Part shown: positions 35,089 through 44,247 of the stretch, piece by piece | How positions within the stretch are numbered: position 1 is the first letter of the stretch | Layout: each line of letters starts with the position of its first letter | From: CAILZL01 sp963791615 | GTDB taxonomy: Bacteria > Pseudomonadota > Gammaproteobacteria > Steroidobacterales > Steroidobacteraceae | NCBI GenBank assembly: GCA_963791615.1 | Contig: CAWBTE010000017.1 | Span: forward strand, 286,063-350,062 | Reading direction: 5' to 3' | Length of the DNA: 64,000 nt | The notes under the pieces: generated by a model | The model's database searches: none | What the model saw: the letters and a program-made list of their open reading frames with translations, nothing else | What the model was told of the DNA's origin: nothing | Program-made: the position numbers and the translations under genes

Positions 35089-35601
35089 TTAGAAAAGTAC
35101 CGGTCGGTCGGGCTGTTGATTTCGATCCGCCTGCGGATAGTGCCGCCCGATTAACTGCCCCACGGATTGCACCGCTTCGCACAGCGCTTCTTGATAGGCA
35201 GCCGCCTCTGCGGCGCGTTCCAGTTGTGCGCACACCGCGCCCCATTCCTCGGCGCTGACGCCGGCCAGGCCACGATCGGCAACGACTTCCACATCTTTGT
35301 CTGCCAAGCAAAGGTAGATCAACACGCCATTACGCTGTTCGGTGTCCCACACACCCAGTGCGGCAAACACTTCCAGCGCCCGTTGCCGGGGAGTGACTCG
35401 CTGCCACAGCGCTCGCAGTGACAGATCGCCTTCAATGGCGACGCGAATCTCGCCACCGTGTACTTGCTCACTGCGGCGCACCGCGTCAGTGATGGCGGCC
35501 AGCACGGATTCGGGAAATTGGCGATGCAATCGCCATGGGCTCATCCACAGATGCCGCCAGCAACGTTTGAACAACGAGGGCTCGGTTTGCACAGGATTCA
35601 C
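35089..35601 (-). CDS. TPM-domain protein, third gene of the lemA operon
   Basis: The GTG at 35601 overlaps the stop of the upstream gene as GTGA and gives 170 residues; the longer open frame would translate the glycine-rich coding of its neighbour in another frame. The protein contains a TPM domain ('ITDAVRRSEQVHGGEIRVAIE', 'VLIYLCLADKDVEVVADRGL' split in two motifs). It has no signal peptide. LemA plus two TPM proteins is a common bacterial operon linked to membrane-associated processes and photosystem repair in plants, but the bacterial role is poorly known. Confidence 0.85.
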   Translation of the reverse strand: MNPVQTEPSLFKRCWRHLWMSPWRLHRQFPESVLAAITDAVRRSEQVHGGEIRVAIEGDLSLRALWQRVTPRQRALEVFAALGVWDTEQRNGVLIYLCLADKDVEVVADRGLAGVSAEEWGAVCAQLERAAEAAAYQEALCEAVQSVGQLIGRHYPQADRNQQPDRPVLF

Positions 35602-36461
35602 CAGCGCCCCGACGCGCCACCGCCACTGAAACCGCCACCGCCGCCACGAAATCCGCCGCCGCCCCAACCACCGGAACCGCCTCGCCATCCGCCGCGCGGC
35701 CCACTGGACCAGCCGCCACCATTGCCACCGCTACCCAGCACAAACACAAAGGCGAACACCGCCGCCAGCAGCGCAAACAGCAGTGAGCCCATGAACAACC
35801 AGATCAGCAACCCCACGGCGCCGGAAGTCAGACCCGCCGCGCCCATGCGCCCGAAGATCCCGCGCAACACACCGCCGCCCGCAAACACTACAAACAACAG
35901 CAAGGGCCAGGGCACATTTTCGAAACGACTCAAGTTATTGGATGACTCAGGCTCAGTCTCTGGCAGCGCTTCGCCTTCAATCAGCTGCATGAGGCGGGTA
36001 GTGGCGTCGCTGATGCCTTGATAGTAATTGTCACTCTGGAACTGCGGCACGATGCGCTGGCGAATGATGCGGCTGGCCACTGCGTCGGTGATTGCCCCTT
36101 CCAGACCATCGCCCACTTCAATGCGCACGGCGCGATCATTCTTGGCGATCAGCAGCAGCACGCCATCGTCGGTTTTCTCACGACCCAACTGCCATTGATC
36201 CACCACGCGAATGGAATACTGCTCGATGGTTTCGGGCTGGGTGCTGGGCACGATCAAGATCGCCAGCTGGCTGCCCTTGCGCATGCTGAAATCGCGCAGT
36301 TGCTGCTCCAGCGTCGCAACCTGCTCCGCTGTCAGCGTCTGCGTCAGATCCGTCACCGCCATATTGAGCGTCGGCACGGGCACTGACCCGGCGGCGCCGG
36401 TCAGTGATGACCAGAACAGCAGGCAAATACCCAGCCAGCGCCACAACGGCGTGCACCTCAT
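35598..36461 (-). CDS. TPM-domain membrane protein, YgcG type
   Basis: The ATG at 36461 lies one base after the lemA stop (TGAGATG), giving 287 residues. There is a signal peptide, then a TPM domain ('LTAEQVATLEQQLRDF', 'DDGVLLLIAKNDRAVRIEVGDGL'), two C-terminal hydrophobic segments near residues 190-250 and a Gly/Trp-rich tail that ends 'SGGGASGRW'. This layout is the usual YgcG form: a periplasmic TPM domain anchored in the membrane with a glycine-rich end. It is the middle gene of lemA-TPM-TPM. Confidence 0.9.
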   Translation of the reverse strand: MRCTPLWRWLGICLLFWSSLTGAAGSVPVPTLNMAVTDLTQTLTAEQVATLEQQLRDFSMRKGSQLAILIVPSTQPETIEQYSIRVVDQWQLGREKTDDGVLLLIAKNDRAVRIEVGDGLEGAITDAVASRIIRQRIVPQFQSDNYYQGISDATTRLMQLIEGEALPETEPESSNNLSRFENVPWPLLLFVVFAGGGVLRGIFGRMGAAGLTSGAVGLLIWLFMGSLLFALLAAVFAFVFVLGSGGNGGGWSSGPRGGWRGGSGGWGGGGFRGGGGGFSGGGASGRW

Positions 36462-36462
36462 C

Positions 36463-37086
36463 TCAGTTGGCCGAAGAACCGCTCGCTGTCGAGCTGGCTG
36501 CACCAAAGTCCACTACCGGCGGGCTGGCGATGACCGCTTCGTTCTGCACGGTGAAATTTGCCCTGGTGTCGTAGCCAAACACCTTGGCCGTCAGATTGCT
36601 GGGGAACTCGCGCACCACCAGGTTGTAGTTTTTAACGGCTTCAATGTAACGATTGCGCGCCACGGTAATGCGGTTTTCCGTACCTTCCAGCTGCGCCATC
36701 AAGTCGGTGTAGTTGGCAATCGATTTCAGCTCGGGATACTTTTCGACCACCACCATCAGCCTCGACAGGGCTGAACTCAGCTCACCCTGTGCGGCCTGCC
36801 ATTGCGCAAAGGCATTCGGATCATTGATGAGTTCCGGCGTAGCCTGAATCGAACCCACTTTGGCGCGGGCATTCACCACTGATTCCAGGATGTCTTTTTC
36901 GGCCTGCACCGCGCCTTTGACCGTAGCCACCAGATTGGGCACCAGATCGGCTCGGCGCTGATACTGATTAAGCACCTCGGACCAGTCTGCCTTGATTGCC
37001 TCGTCGGTCTGCTGCAGGCGGTTATAACCACAACCACCCAGCAGGCTGAGCACCATCAACAACATCACTCCACGCATGACACGCAT
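36463..37086 (-). CDS. lemA: LemA family lipoprotein
   Basis: The ATG at 37086 has AGGGGA 6 nt upstream and opens a signal with lipobox LGGC (Cys at residue 19); the longer frame lacks this. The 207-residue protein is mostly alpha-helical with the LemA signatures 'QYQRRADLVPNLVATVKG' and 'FNYDT'-like 'VFGYDTRANF'. It is the first gene of the operon. LemA proteins are membrane-anchored helical bundles with an unclear role. Confidence 0.92.
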   Translation of the reverse strand: MRVMRGVMLLMVLSLLGGCGYNRLQQTDEAIKADWSEVLNQYQRRADLVPNLVATVKGAVQAEKDILESVVNARAKVGSIQATPELINDPNAFAQWQAAQGELSSALSRLMVVVEKYPELKSIANYTDLMAQLEGTENRITVARNRYIEAVKNYNLVVREFPSNLTAKVFGYDTRANFTVQNEAVIASPPVVDFGAASSTASGSSAN

Positions 37087-37183
37087 GATTTTCCCCTGTG
37101 AGTTCCCGGACACGGATCTACATAATGCGGTGGATGCTGTGGAATGCAAGCCCGCGCCGCCTGGAGCAGCAGACAAAAAAATA

Positions 37184-37201
37184 CCCCGGCCGAGGCCGGG
37201 G
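37184..37201 (-). terminator. Intrinsic terminator after the small gene at 37290
   Basis: The compact hairpin CCCCGGC-CGAG-GCCGGGG is followed on the minus strand by TATTTTTTTGTC. It lies between the small gene stop at 37290 and the lemA start and isolates the two units. Confidence 0.8.
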
Positions 37202-37289
37202 CAGAGAAGAGCGGACTTCAGAAGGGGGTTGAGAGTCCGCCAGGGGATTCAAGGAACGTATCGACGATCAAACAGCAAACTTTAGTCAG

Positions 37290-37532
37290 TCAATGCACCC
37301 GCGACCACTGCAGTATGCGGATATCACGCACATCGCATTCAAAGTTGCGTGCCAGCACTCCCGCTGCCTCACGAAAATCGCCACGTCGCAGCTTGCGGTT
37401 CACTTCCACCACTCCCCGGAATTCGCTCAAACCCTCGGTCTGGTCTTGCGGTATTTCCTGGGCAAGATCACTGGCCAGCGCCCCAGCCTTGCGATCCTGC
37501 ATGAGAAAGTGGGTGTAGTACTTCACGCTCAT
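37290..37532 (-). CDS. Small conserved-looking hypothetical protein (80 aa)
   Basis: An 80-residue cytoplasmic-type protein starting 'MSVKYYTHFLMQDRKAGALA'. It has balanced composition with charged helices and no membrane segment or signal peptide. I do not recognise a domain. It is supported as a gene by its own intrinsic terminator just downstream (37184-37201) and by a divergent arrangement with greB. No clear ribosome site is visible ahead of the ATG. Confidence 0.55.
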   Translation of the reverse strand: MSVKYYTHFLMQDRKAGALASDLAQEIPQDQTEGLSEFRGVVEVNRKLRRGDFREAAGVLARNFECDVRDIRILQWSRVH

Positions 37533-37624
37533 GGGTGCAGCTTAGGATTCGCAAGCCGCTCCGTCCGTGAATCTGTGCACAAAACTCCGTTACATAAACC
37601 CGGCATCTGGCTAGGATTGTGACC

Positions 37625-38134
37625 ATGTCCCGTTATCGCCCACCGCAACCGCGCGGTTCCAAATTCATCACCCAGTCCGGCTGGCAAACCCTCAAGGACG
37701 AGCTCGACTATCTGTGGCGCATCAAACGCCCGCAGGTCACGCAGGCGGTGTCCGAGGCCGCTGCGCAGGGTGACCGTTCCGAAAACGCCGAATACATCTA
37801 CGGCAAGAAACAATTACGCGAGATCGATAGCCGCGTCCGATTTTTGCGGCAACGGCTGGAAGGCATGGTGATCGTCAAGCAGAAGCCATCTGATTGCGGG
37901 CGTATTTTTTTTGGCGCATGGGTCACGCTTGAAGATGAAGCAGGTGACGAAGTGCAGTACCGCATCGTGGGTCCGGATGAATTCGACGCCACAAAAAAGC
38001 TGATCAGCATGGATGCGCCGCTGGCGAAGGCGCTATTCAAGAAAGCTGTGAATGATGAAGTCAGTATTGAAGTGCCCGGTGGGCGCAGGACTTATGTAGT
38101 TGTGGAAATCAGCTATCGCGATCTGGGTGAGTGA
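37625..38134 (+). CDS. greB: Transcription elongation factor GreB
   Basis: The ATG at 37625 has AGGA 8 nt upstream and gives 169 residues; an in-frame GTG six bases earlier is too close to that site. The N-terminal coiled-coil has 'NAEYIYGKKQLREIDSRVRFL', and the C-terminal FKBP-like domain has 'VTLEDEAGDEVQYRIVG' and 'DEVSIEVPGGRRTYVV'. The basic 'YIYGKKQLREID' segment separates GreB from GreA. It binds the RNA polymerase secondary channel and stimulates cleavage of backtracked transcripts. Confidence 0.95.
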   Translation: MSRYRPPQPRGSKFITQSGWQTLKDELDYLWRIKRPQVTQAVSEAAAQGDRSENAEYIYGKKQLREIDSRVRFLRQRLEGMVIVKQKPSDCGRIFFGAWVTLEDEAGDEVQYRIVGPDEFDATKKLISMDAPLAKALFKKAVNDEVSIEVPGGRRTYVVVEISYRDLGE

Positions 38135-38137
38135 GTC

Positions 38138-38170
38138 GCATGGTTCGCAGTTCCCGACTGCGAACCATGC
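38138..38170. terminator. Palindrome between convergent greB and homospermidine synthase genes
   Basis: A perfect 13-bp stem (GCATGGTTCGCAG and its complement) with a 7-nt loop lies between two stop codons. There is no clear T-run on either side, but the position suggests a bidirectional terminator. Confidence 0.6.
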
Positions 38171-38178
38171 GCAAAACG

Positions 38179-39594
38179 CTAAACCAGCACGTTCCTGAAT
38201 TGCCAGGGATCTGAAGTATCCAGATCTTCCGGAAACAGGCGGCCACGATCTTTGAGCGGTGTCCAGTCGGTGTACTCGCCCACCACTGACCCCAGATACG
38301 GCATGCAAATCTGCAAGGCGCGCTGAAAATCCATTTCGTCCGGTTCGATCACACCACGCTGCGGATTTTCCATGGCCCAGACGATGCCTGCCAGCACGGA
38401 GATACACACCTGCGTGCTGGTGGCGTTGTTGTACGGCGCCAGCTGACGCGCCTCAGTGCAGCTCAGTTGTGAGCCATACCAGTACGCGCCCTTGTTATGG
38501 CCGGCCAGCAACACGCCCAGTTCATCAACACCAGAAACGATTTCAGACATCAGCAGTCGCTGCTTCTCCTGCTGATGCCAGTTGCGACCCGCCAGTTCAT
38601 GCACGGACATCACGGCATCGTCACAGGGATGGTAGGCGTAGTGCACCGTGGGCCGGTATGCCACGGTGTCGCCCTGCTTCACTGAGTAATAATCGGCAAT
38701 CGAGATCGCTTCACTGTGCGTGATCAGGAAGCCATGAAAATGACCGGCGCGGGGCGTCCAGGTACGCACCTTGGTACCCGCACCGGGACGCATCAGATAA
38801 ATGGCGCTGCCGCGACCAAACTCATGGCGATGTCCTGCCGGCGGCAGGGCTTTTTCATGCGAGCCCCAACCGAGCTCTGCAGGCTGGCAACCTTCGCCCA
38901 CAAAACCATCAATCGACCAGGTGTTGACGAATTCACCCACGTGCTTGTGCGTATTGGCTACCTGCGTATCGCGTTCGGCAATATGAATGACCTTCACGCC
39001 CAGCTGCTGCGCCAGCGCAGCCCATTGATCACGCGAGGTCGGCATACTCACCTGCAAGCCAGTATCCGCCGCAATATTGAGTAACGCCTGCTTGACCAGA
39101 TGCGAAACCAGCCCGGGGTTGGCGCCATGTGTAATCACGGCTGTTGGACTGCCGTTCAGTTCATCGCGCAACGCCAGCGCCGCTTCACGCAGCGCATAGT
39201 TGGAACGCTGTGAAGGCGTCAGCGAAGTATCGGTATAACCGCCAGCCCAGGGTTCGATGCAGGTGTCCAGATACAACGCGTCCAGATCGGCGCACAGGCG
39301 GATCAACGCCAGACTGGAGACTTCCACGGAAAGATTAAGCAGGAAATCGCCCTTGCCCAGCATCGGCTTCAAGACCTGCTGATAGTTATCGCGATTCAGG
39401 GGCTGCTTGATGAACCTGATTCCATACTCGAGAGCTTCCGCTTCGCCGCGTGCATCCGATGTCACAATCGTGATGCGTTCCTTGTTGAGGCCGATGTGCC
39501 GCAGGATCAGCGGTAACACACCCTGACCAATACTGCCAAATCCAACAAATACCAGGCGACCAGGAAACTCGATGTGTATTGGAAATTGATTCAT
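38179..39594 (-). CDS. Homospermidine synthase
   Basis: The ATG at 39594 gives 471 residues. The N-terminus is a Rossmann fold with 'LVFVGFGSIGQGVLP', followed by 'THGANPGLVSHLVKQAL' and C-terminal 'HNKGAYWYGSQLS' and 'NNATSTQVCISVLAG', all typical of bacterial homospermidine synthase. The enzyme joins two putrescine units (or putrescine and spermidine) with NAD to make homospermidine. The arginine decarboxylase speA lies 2 kb away and could supply agmatine for putrescine, though agmatine-processing genes are not in the window. Use of homospermidine instead of spermidine is known in several proteobacteria. Confidence 0.93.
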   Translation of the reverse strand: MNQFPIHIEFPGRLVFVGFGSIGQGVLPLILRHIGLNKERITIVTSDARGEAEALEYGIRFIKQPLNRDNYQQVLKPMLGKGDFLLNLSVEVSSLALIRLCADLDALYLDTCIEPWAGGYTDTSLTPSQRSNYALREAALALRDELNGSPTAVITHGANPGLVSHLVKQALLNIAADTGLQVSMPTSRDQWAALAQQLGVKVIHIAERDTQVANTHKHVGEFVNTWSIDGFVGEGCQPAELGWGSHEKALPPAGHRHEFGRGSAIYLMRPGAGTKVRTWTPRAGHFHGFLITHSEAISIADYYSVKQGDTVAYRPTVHYAYHPCDDAVMSVHELAGRNWHQQEKQRLLMSEIVSGVDELGVLLAGHNKGAYWYGSQLSCTEARQLAPYNNATSTQVCISVLAGIVWAMENPQRGVIEPDEMDFQRALQICMPYLGSVVGEYTDWTPLKDRGRLFPEDLDTSDPWQFRNVLV

Positions 39595-39700
39595 TTCATT
39601 CAGACCCTCGCAAGACATCTAGTGAGTGATGGAATTGCGAGTTTACTGAAATTGAACCACGGCCGAACTGGTTTTAATACCAGCTGGAGTTAGAGCCTTG

Positions 39701-40363
39701 CTAGGCGCGCCAGTGCGGCGGATAGGTTCGCTCATAGCCCGGCAGGGCTTCAACACGACGCAACCAGGCGGCGATCGCAGGAAAATTGGGTTCCAGCGGT
39801 TCGAACGGTGTGTGCAGCTCGTCCGCATCGCGACGCGCCAGCGCCCGTTGCAATATCTTGATGGACGGAAACACGATCAGATCGGCTCCTGAACACTGAT
39901 CGCCCGCCAGCCAAGGCATTTGCGCCAGCCGCTGCTCGATCCTGCGCGCTTCGCCGATCACTACTTCCAGGGACTTGCTCACTTCTTCCATGCGCGACTC
40001 CAGCGCGCCGAAAAAGATGGCGGTAATGATCCGGTTGAGATGGCCTTCCACATACACCTGAAATTCACATATGCGGCGCATGATGTTGCCTGCTGCTTCC
40101 GCATCACCGCCAAACAGAGGTTGCTGCGGATATTTGCGATCCAGGTACATCAGGATGGCCAGCGACTCATAACACACAAACTCGCCATCCTTGAGCACGG
40201 GAACGCGACCGCGCGGATTGAGCTTGAGCATTTCCGCTGAGCGATGCTCCTGCTTGGACAGGTCCAGGGCATGGGATTCATAAGACAGCCGCTTGAATTC
40301 CAGTGCGAGCAGGACTCGCCAGGACAAAGGACTGCCACTACCCCAATACACTTCAAGAGTCAT
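39701..40363 (-). CDS. Glutathione S-transferase family protein
   Basis: The ATG at 40363 gives 220 residues; a longer frame upstream overlaps the presumed promoter. The N-terminal thioredoxin-like domain has 'YWGSGSPLSWRVLLAL' (active-site Ser region), 'NPRGRVPVLKDGEFVCYESLAIL' as separate motifs with the cis-Pro and the glutathione-binding Glu-Ser. The C-terminal helical domain has 'LAGDQCSGADLIVFP', the N-capping box. GSTs conjugate glutathione to electrophiles or act in other thiol reactions. Substrate unknown. Confidence 0.9.
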   Translation of the reverse strand: MTLEVYWGSGSPLSWRVLLALEFKRLSYESHALDLSKQEHRSAEMLKLNPRGRVPVLKDGEFVCYESLAILMYLDRKYPQQPLFGGDAEAAGNIMRRICEFQVYVEGHLNRIITAIFFGALESRMEEVSKSLEVVIGEARRIEQRLAQMPWLAGDQCSGADLIVFPSIKILQRALARRDADELHTPFEPLEPNFPAIAAWLRRVEALPGYERTYPPHWRA

Positions 40364-40514
40364 GCACACCCGCCCGACTGGAATATCCCAATGCAAATTC
40401 TTTCCGCAACGACTGATTCTAGCGGGCTGACCCAGCTCAAGATAGCGTTGCGTCCCGATACGTGACACCAATGTCCTGACGTATGATGCACAACACAGTT
40501 GCAGGAACAGAAAG

Positions 40515-41390
40515 ATGACAAACCCTTACTGGAATACGCTGATCTCAGCCGCGGACCTGCATGAACATCTGCACGATGCGCATCTGGTCATCGTTGACTG
40601 TCGCTTTGAGCTGGGCAACCCCACCAGTGGCCACACTGCATACCAGCAAGCGCATATTCCGGGCGCGCAGTATGCACATCTTGACCAGGATCTGTCCGGT
40701 CCGATCAACAGCCACTCCGGCCGACATCCGCTGCCGGATACACATCACCTGACTGAAACCTTCAGCCGCTGGGGCATAAACGGCAGCAAGCAGGTCATTG
40801 CCTATGACGCCGGCAATGGCGCCATGGCCGCAGCGCGGTTGTGGTGGCTGCTGCGCTGGCTGGGCCATACCCATGTTGCCGTACTGGATGGCGGGTTGAA
40901 ACAATGGCTGGCCGCCGGGTTTGAACTCAGCAGCAGTGTGTTCACACCCGTTCTGTGCGAATTCAAGGCGCGCGTACACGACGAAATGACCGTGTCCAGC
41001 GAACAGGTTGCAGCCCGTGTTGCCCAGACAGGATGGCGCTTGCTGGATGCGCGCGCCGCAGATCGCTACGCGGGTGAAACCGAGCCACTTGATCCCGTCG
41101 CAGGACACATTCCCGGTGCGCGAAATTATCCATTCACACGCAATCTGGATGCCGACGCGCGATTTCTGCCATTCGCACAGCTGCGGCAGCAGTATCAGCA
41201 AAGCCTTGGCAATGTTTCTGCGCACCAGACCATCGTCATGTGTGGTTCTGGCGTCACGGCCTGTCACAACCTGCTGGCCATGGAAATTGCAGGCTTGCGC
41301 GAAGGCAAGCTCTACGCAGGCTCATGGAGCGAATGGTGCAAAGCCCATAACCGGCCAGTAGCCGTGGGCCGTGACGAGCACGCCGCATGA
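40515..41390 (+). CDS. sseA: 3-mercaptopyruvate sulfurtransferase (tandem rhodanese)
   Basis: The 291-residue protein has two rhodanese domains. The second holds the catalytic Cys243 in CGSGVTAC, the form seen in mercaptopyruvate sulfurtransferases rather than thiosulfate enzymes (CRKGVT). The first is inactive ('YDAGNGAMAAARLWWLLR' with D instead of Cys), as is normal. It transfers sulfur from 3-mercaptopyruvate to thiols or cyanide. Its stop overlaps the speA start (ATGA), so the two are translationally coupled. Confidence 0.93.
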   Translation: MTNPYWNTLISAADLHEHLHDAHLVIVDCRFELGNPTSGHTAYQQAHIPGAQYAHLDQDLSGPINSHSGRHPLPDTHHLTETFSRWGINGSKQVIAYDAGNGAMAAARLWWLLRWLGHTHVAVLDGGLKQWLAAGFELSSSVFTPVLCEFKARVHDEMTVSSEQVAARVAQTGWRLLDARAADRYAGETEPLDPVAGHIPGARNYPFTRNLDADARFLPFAQLRQQYQQSLGNVSAHQTIVMCGSGVTACHNLLAMEIAGLREGKLYAGSWSEWCKAHNRPVAVGRDEHAA

Positions 41391-43315
41391 AGCAGCCAGC
41401 ACAGGACAAGCCATGGAGCATCGATAACGCCGCAACTCTGTATCAGCTGCCAGCATGGGGCCGGGATTACTTCAGCATCAATACTCAGGGACATGTGGTC
41501 GTTCGACCGACCGGAGAAGCTGATCGCGAAATTGATCTGTATGAAGTCATGCAAGGCTTACACGCGCGCGACTTGACGGCGCCGGTGGTGGTGCGTTTCT
41601 CCGACATACTGAAGCATCGACTGACGTGTCTGCACGCTGCTTTTGCCAGCGCCATACGTGATCACCAGTATCAACAGCACTACTGCGCCGTGTTTCCGAT
41701 CAAGGTCAATCAGCAGCGTCTGGTGGTAGAGGAAGTCTACCGCTACGGCACACCGTACCAGTTTGGTCTTGAGGCCGGCTCCAAGCCCGAGCTGCTGGCG
41801 GTGATGGCCTTAACCGAGAATGCGCCGGAGCGCATGATTATCTGCAATGGCTTCAAGGACGACAGCTATATCGAAGCAGTCATTCTTGCCAGCAAACTGG
41901 GCCGCTGCATTGTGCCAGTGATTGAAAACTTCAACGAACTGCAACTGATTCTCAAGCATGCCGCGAAGTATCAGGTAAGACCGCGCATTGGCGTGCGCGT
42001 CAAGCTGGCCAGTGAAGGCGCGGGTCGATGGAAACACTCCGCTGGCGATCGTTCCAAGTTCGGTTTGCTGGTCAGCGAAATACTGGAGCTGGTCGAAGTG
42101 CTGAAAGCTCAGCAAATGCTGGACTGCCTGCAACTGGTGCACTGCCATCCCGGCAGCCAGCTGCATGACATCCGCCGCGTCAAGGAGACCATCGGTGAGC
42201 TGGCGCATGTGTATGCCGAACTGAAACTGCTGGGCGCCAATCTGCAATACCTGGACATCGGTGGTGGTTTGGGCGTGGACTACGACGGCAGCGGCAGTAA
42301 CTACGAATCTTCCATGAACTATTCATTGCAGGAGTACGCCAGCGAAGTGGTGTACCGCATCGCCAGCGTGTGCAATGCGCGCAACATTGCGCACCCCATC
42401 ATTGTCAGTGAATCCGGTCGCGCCATTGCCGCACATCACAGCGTACTGCTGTTCAATGTGCTGGGCAGTTCGCGACTGGATCATTTCAGCGTTGATGCGC
42501 CGATGTACGCCATCAACAGCCAGCATCCGCAGTGTCTGCAGGATTTGCGTGACGCCCATGAAAGCATCAGCGATACACGTCTGAGCGAGTGTTATCACGA
42601 TGCCGTACAGGCTCGTGAAGATGCCTTGCAGACATTCAAGCTGGGCTATCTGAGCCTGGAGCATCGTGGCCTGGCGGAGCGCTGGTACTGGGCCATCTGC
42701 GCCCGGATTCACCAGCGCAGCCGGGTTCTGCCACAGATGTCAGAGGACCTGCAGGAACTCGACGCCATGCTGTCGGATACCTACTTCTGCAATTTCTCGC
42801 TGTTCCAGTCGTTGCCGGACAGCTGGGCGATTGATCAGCTGTTTCCCATCATGCCCATTCACCGCCTTGATGAACGTCCTACCCGTCGTGCCGTGCTCGC
42901 CGACATCACCTGTGACTCGGATGGCAAGATCGACCGTTTTGTCGGCCAGCACGCCATCCAGCAGAGTCTGGCCGTCCATGAACTGAATGATCAGGACTAC
43001 TTTCTTGCCGTGTTTCTGGTGGGCGCCTATCAGGAAACGCTGGGCGATCTGCATAACCTGTTTGGCGACACACACGTGGTGCACATCCGCCTGCATGATG
43101 AAGGCGGCTGGTGGATCGAAGAGATCGTCAAGGGCGACACCGCCAGCGAGGTGCTCGCCTACATGCAGTATCGCGTCGACGAGCTGTACCCCAGGCTGGC
43201 TCGCGACTGCGAGCGCGCCGTGCGTGAACAGCGCATGAGTCTGGAAGAAAGCCAGGCGCTACGCCGCTTCTACGAATCAGAGCTGAATGGTTACACCTAT
43301 CTGGAAGCTGACTGA
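41387..43315 (+). CDS. speA: Biosynthetic arginine decarboxylase
   Basis: A 642-residue PLP enzyme with the pyridoxal Lys106 in 'AVFPIKVNQ', the barrel motifs 'LVHCHPGSQL' and 'YLDIGGGLGVDYDG', and the C-terminal 'SESGRAIAAHH' and 'DITCDSDGKID'. Length and motifs match SpeA. It makes agmatine from arginine in the cytoplasm, the first step to putrescine. It starts inside the sulfurtransferase stop codon. Homospermidine synthase nearby suggests a polyamine route, but an agmatinase or agmatine deiminase is not in view. Confidence 0.97.
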   Translation: MKQPAQDKPWSIDNAATLYQLPAWGRDYFSINTQGHVVVRPTGEADREIDLYEVMQGLHARDLTAPVVVRFSDILKHRLTCLHAAFASAIRDHQYQQHYCAVFPIKVNQQRLVVEEVYRYGTPYQFGLEAGSKPELLAVMALTENAPERMIICNGFKDDSYIEAVILASKLGRCIVPVIENFNELQLILKHAAKYQVRPRIGVRVKLASEGAGRWKHSAGDRSKFGLLVSEILELVEVLKAQQMLDCLQLVHCHPGSQLHDIRRVKETIGELAHVYAELKLLGANLQYLDIGGGLGVDYDGSGSNYESSMNYSLQEYASEVVYRIASVCNARNIAHPIIVSESGRAIAAHHSVLLFNVLGSSRLDHFSVDAPMYAINSQHPQCLQDLRDAHESISDTRLSECYHDAVQAREDALQTFKLGYLSLEHRGLAERWYWAICARIHQRSRVLPQMSEDLQELDAMLSDTYFCNFSLFQSLPDSWAIDQLFPIMPIHRLDERPTRRAVLADITCDSDGKIDRFVGQHAIQQSLAVHELNDQDYFLAVFLVGAYQETLGDLHNLFGDTHVVHIRLHDEGGWWIEEIVKGDTASEVLAYMQYRVDELYPRLARDCERAVREQRMSLEESQALRRFYESELNGYTYLEAD

Positions 43316-43328
43316 GCCATAACTTGAA

Positions 43329-43349
43329 CCGGCTCACTGATTGAGCCGG
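43329..43349 (+). terminator. Hairpin after speA
   Basis: A perfect 8-bp stem (CCGGCTCA/TGAGCCGG) with a 5-nt loop lies 14 nt past the speA stop. It lacks a T-run, so termination may be partial. Confidence 0.45.
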
Positions 43350-43423
43350 ATGCTGTCATCTGTGCGTCATGTACGCAGCTGATAATTTCACACGAAACAA
43401 ACGTGAACTTACAGGTGACCCAT

Positions 43424-43618
43424 ATGCAACTGGAACCAACCCACAACTCAAACTTCGGCGATGCACTGCGCGCCCATCGCGCTCTGCACAACCAGACGCA
43501 GCCTGACTCGCCGAATCTGGCCGAGTGGCTCAAGTACTGGAACGATGACGAGAGTTTTGCTGTCAATATGCGCAATCTTGAGCACTGGATCAGCTGCGCC
43601 AGAACACGCGTTTCATAA
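43424..43618 (+). CDS. Possible small protein (64 aa)
   Basis: An open frame from the ATG at 43424, with AGGTGA about 7 nt upstream, encodes 64 residues starting 'MQLEPTHNSNFGDALRAH' and ending near 'WISCARTRVS'. Composition is normal for a soluble protein, with several Trp and charged residues. No domain is recognised. It lies between the speA hairpin and the Nudix gene on the same strand. Existence is supported only by the ribosome site and the position. Confidence 0.4.
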   Translation: MQLEPTHNSNFGDALRAHRALHNQTQPDSPNLAEWLKYWNDDESFAVNMRNLEHWISCARTRVS

Positions 43619-43686
43619 AAGCGTTCTCGCATCACGGATCGGAAATCCATCACAATGCAGGAACCCGGACAACCCGAGATCCTGCA

Positions 43687-44229
43687 ATGATTGAAAAACA
43701 GACAACGGTATTTCAGGGACGCGTCATTCGCGTGAATGTTGAACGTGTGCGTCTGCCCAACGACAGCGTCGCGGATCTGGAGATCATTCATCATCCCGGC
43801 GGTGCTGCCATTCTGGCGCTGGATGAACAGCAACGTATTTGCCTGCTGCATCAATTTCGTCACGCAGCAGGTGGCCGGCTGTGGGAATTACCCGCCGGAA
43901 AAATTGACAATCGCGAACCGCATTTCCAGACTGCACAGCGTGAACTGCAGGAAGAAGCCGGCTGCACTGCCACGCACTGGCAGTACCTTGGCGAATACCT
44001 GAGCTCACCGGGCGTGTTTACTGAAGTCATTCATCTGTATCTGGCAACCGGACTGAAGCACATCGGCAACCAGCCCGAAGAACACGAAGTATTCACAGTC
44101 GAATGGCGTCCCTGCACCGAAGTAATGGCGATGGTTCATCGAGGCGAGATCAAGGATGGCAAGACGCTGGTAGCGCTGTTGCTGGCACAGCCGTTTACTC
44201 AAGCCCCGCAGGTCACCTCCGCACAGTGA
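43687..44229 (+). CDS. nudF: ADP-ribose pyrophosphatase-like Nudix hydrolase
   Basis: A 180-residue protein with a complete Nudix box at residues 71-93: Gly71, Glu77, then 'RELQEEAGC', matching G-x5-E-x7-REUxEExGU. The preceding 'WELPAG' and the following 'SPGVFTEVIHLYLATGL' segment fit the ADP-ribose pyrophosphatase subgroup (NudF/YqiE style). The enzyme splits ADP-ribose to AMP and ribose-5-phosphate. A predicted ADP-ribosylglycohydrolase-like fusion lies 4 kb downstream, though in a different unit. Confidence 0.88.
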   Translation: MIEKQTTVFQGRVIRVNVERVRLPNDSVADLEIIHHPGGAAILALDEQQRICLLHQFRHAAGGRLWELPAGKIDNREPHFQTAQRELQEEAGCTATHWQYLGEYLSSPGVFTEVIHLYLATGLKHIGNQPEEHEVFTVEWRPCTEVMAMVHRGEIKDGKTLVALLLAQPFTQAPQVTSAQ

Positions 44230-44247
44230 GGGTCACTGCTCTAAATT

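Noticed and set aside
43297..43863. 188-residue open frame on the minus strand overlapping the small gene and nudF
   Set aside because: It runs antisense to the clearly coding Nudix gene and has no domain, signal or good start site.
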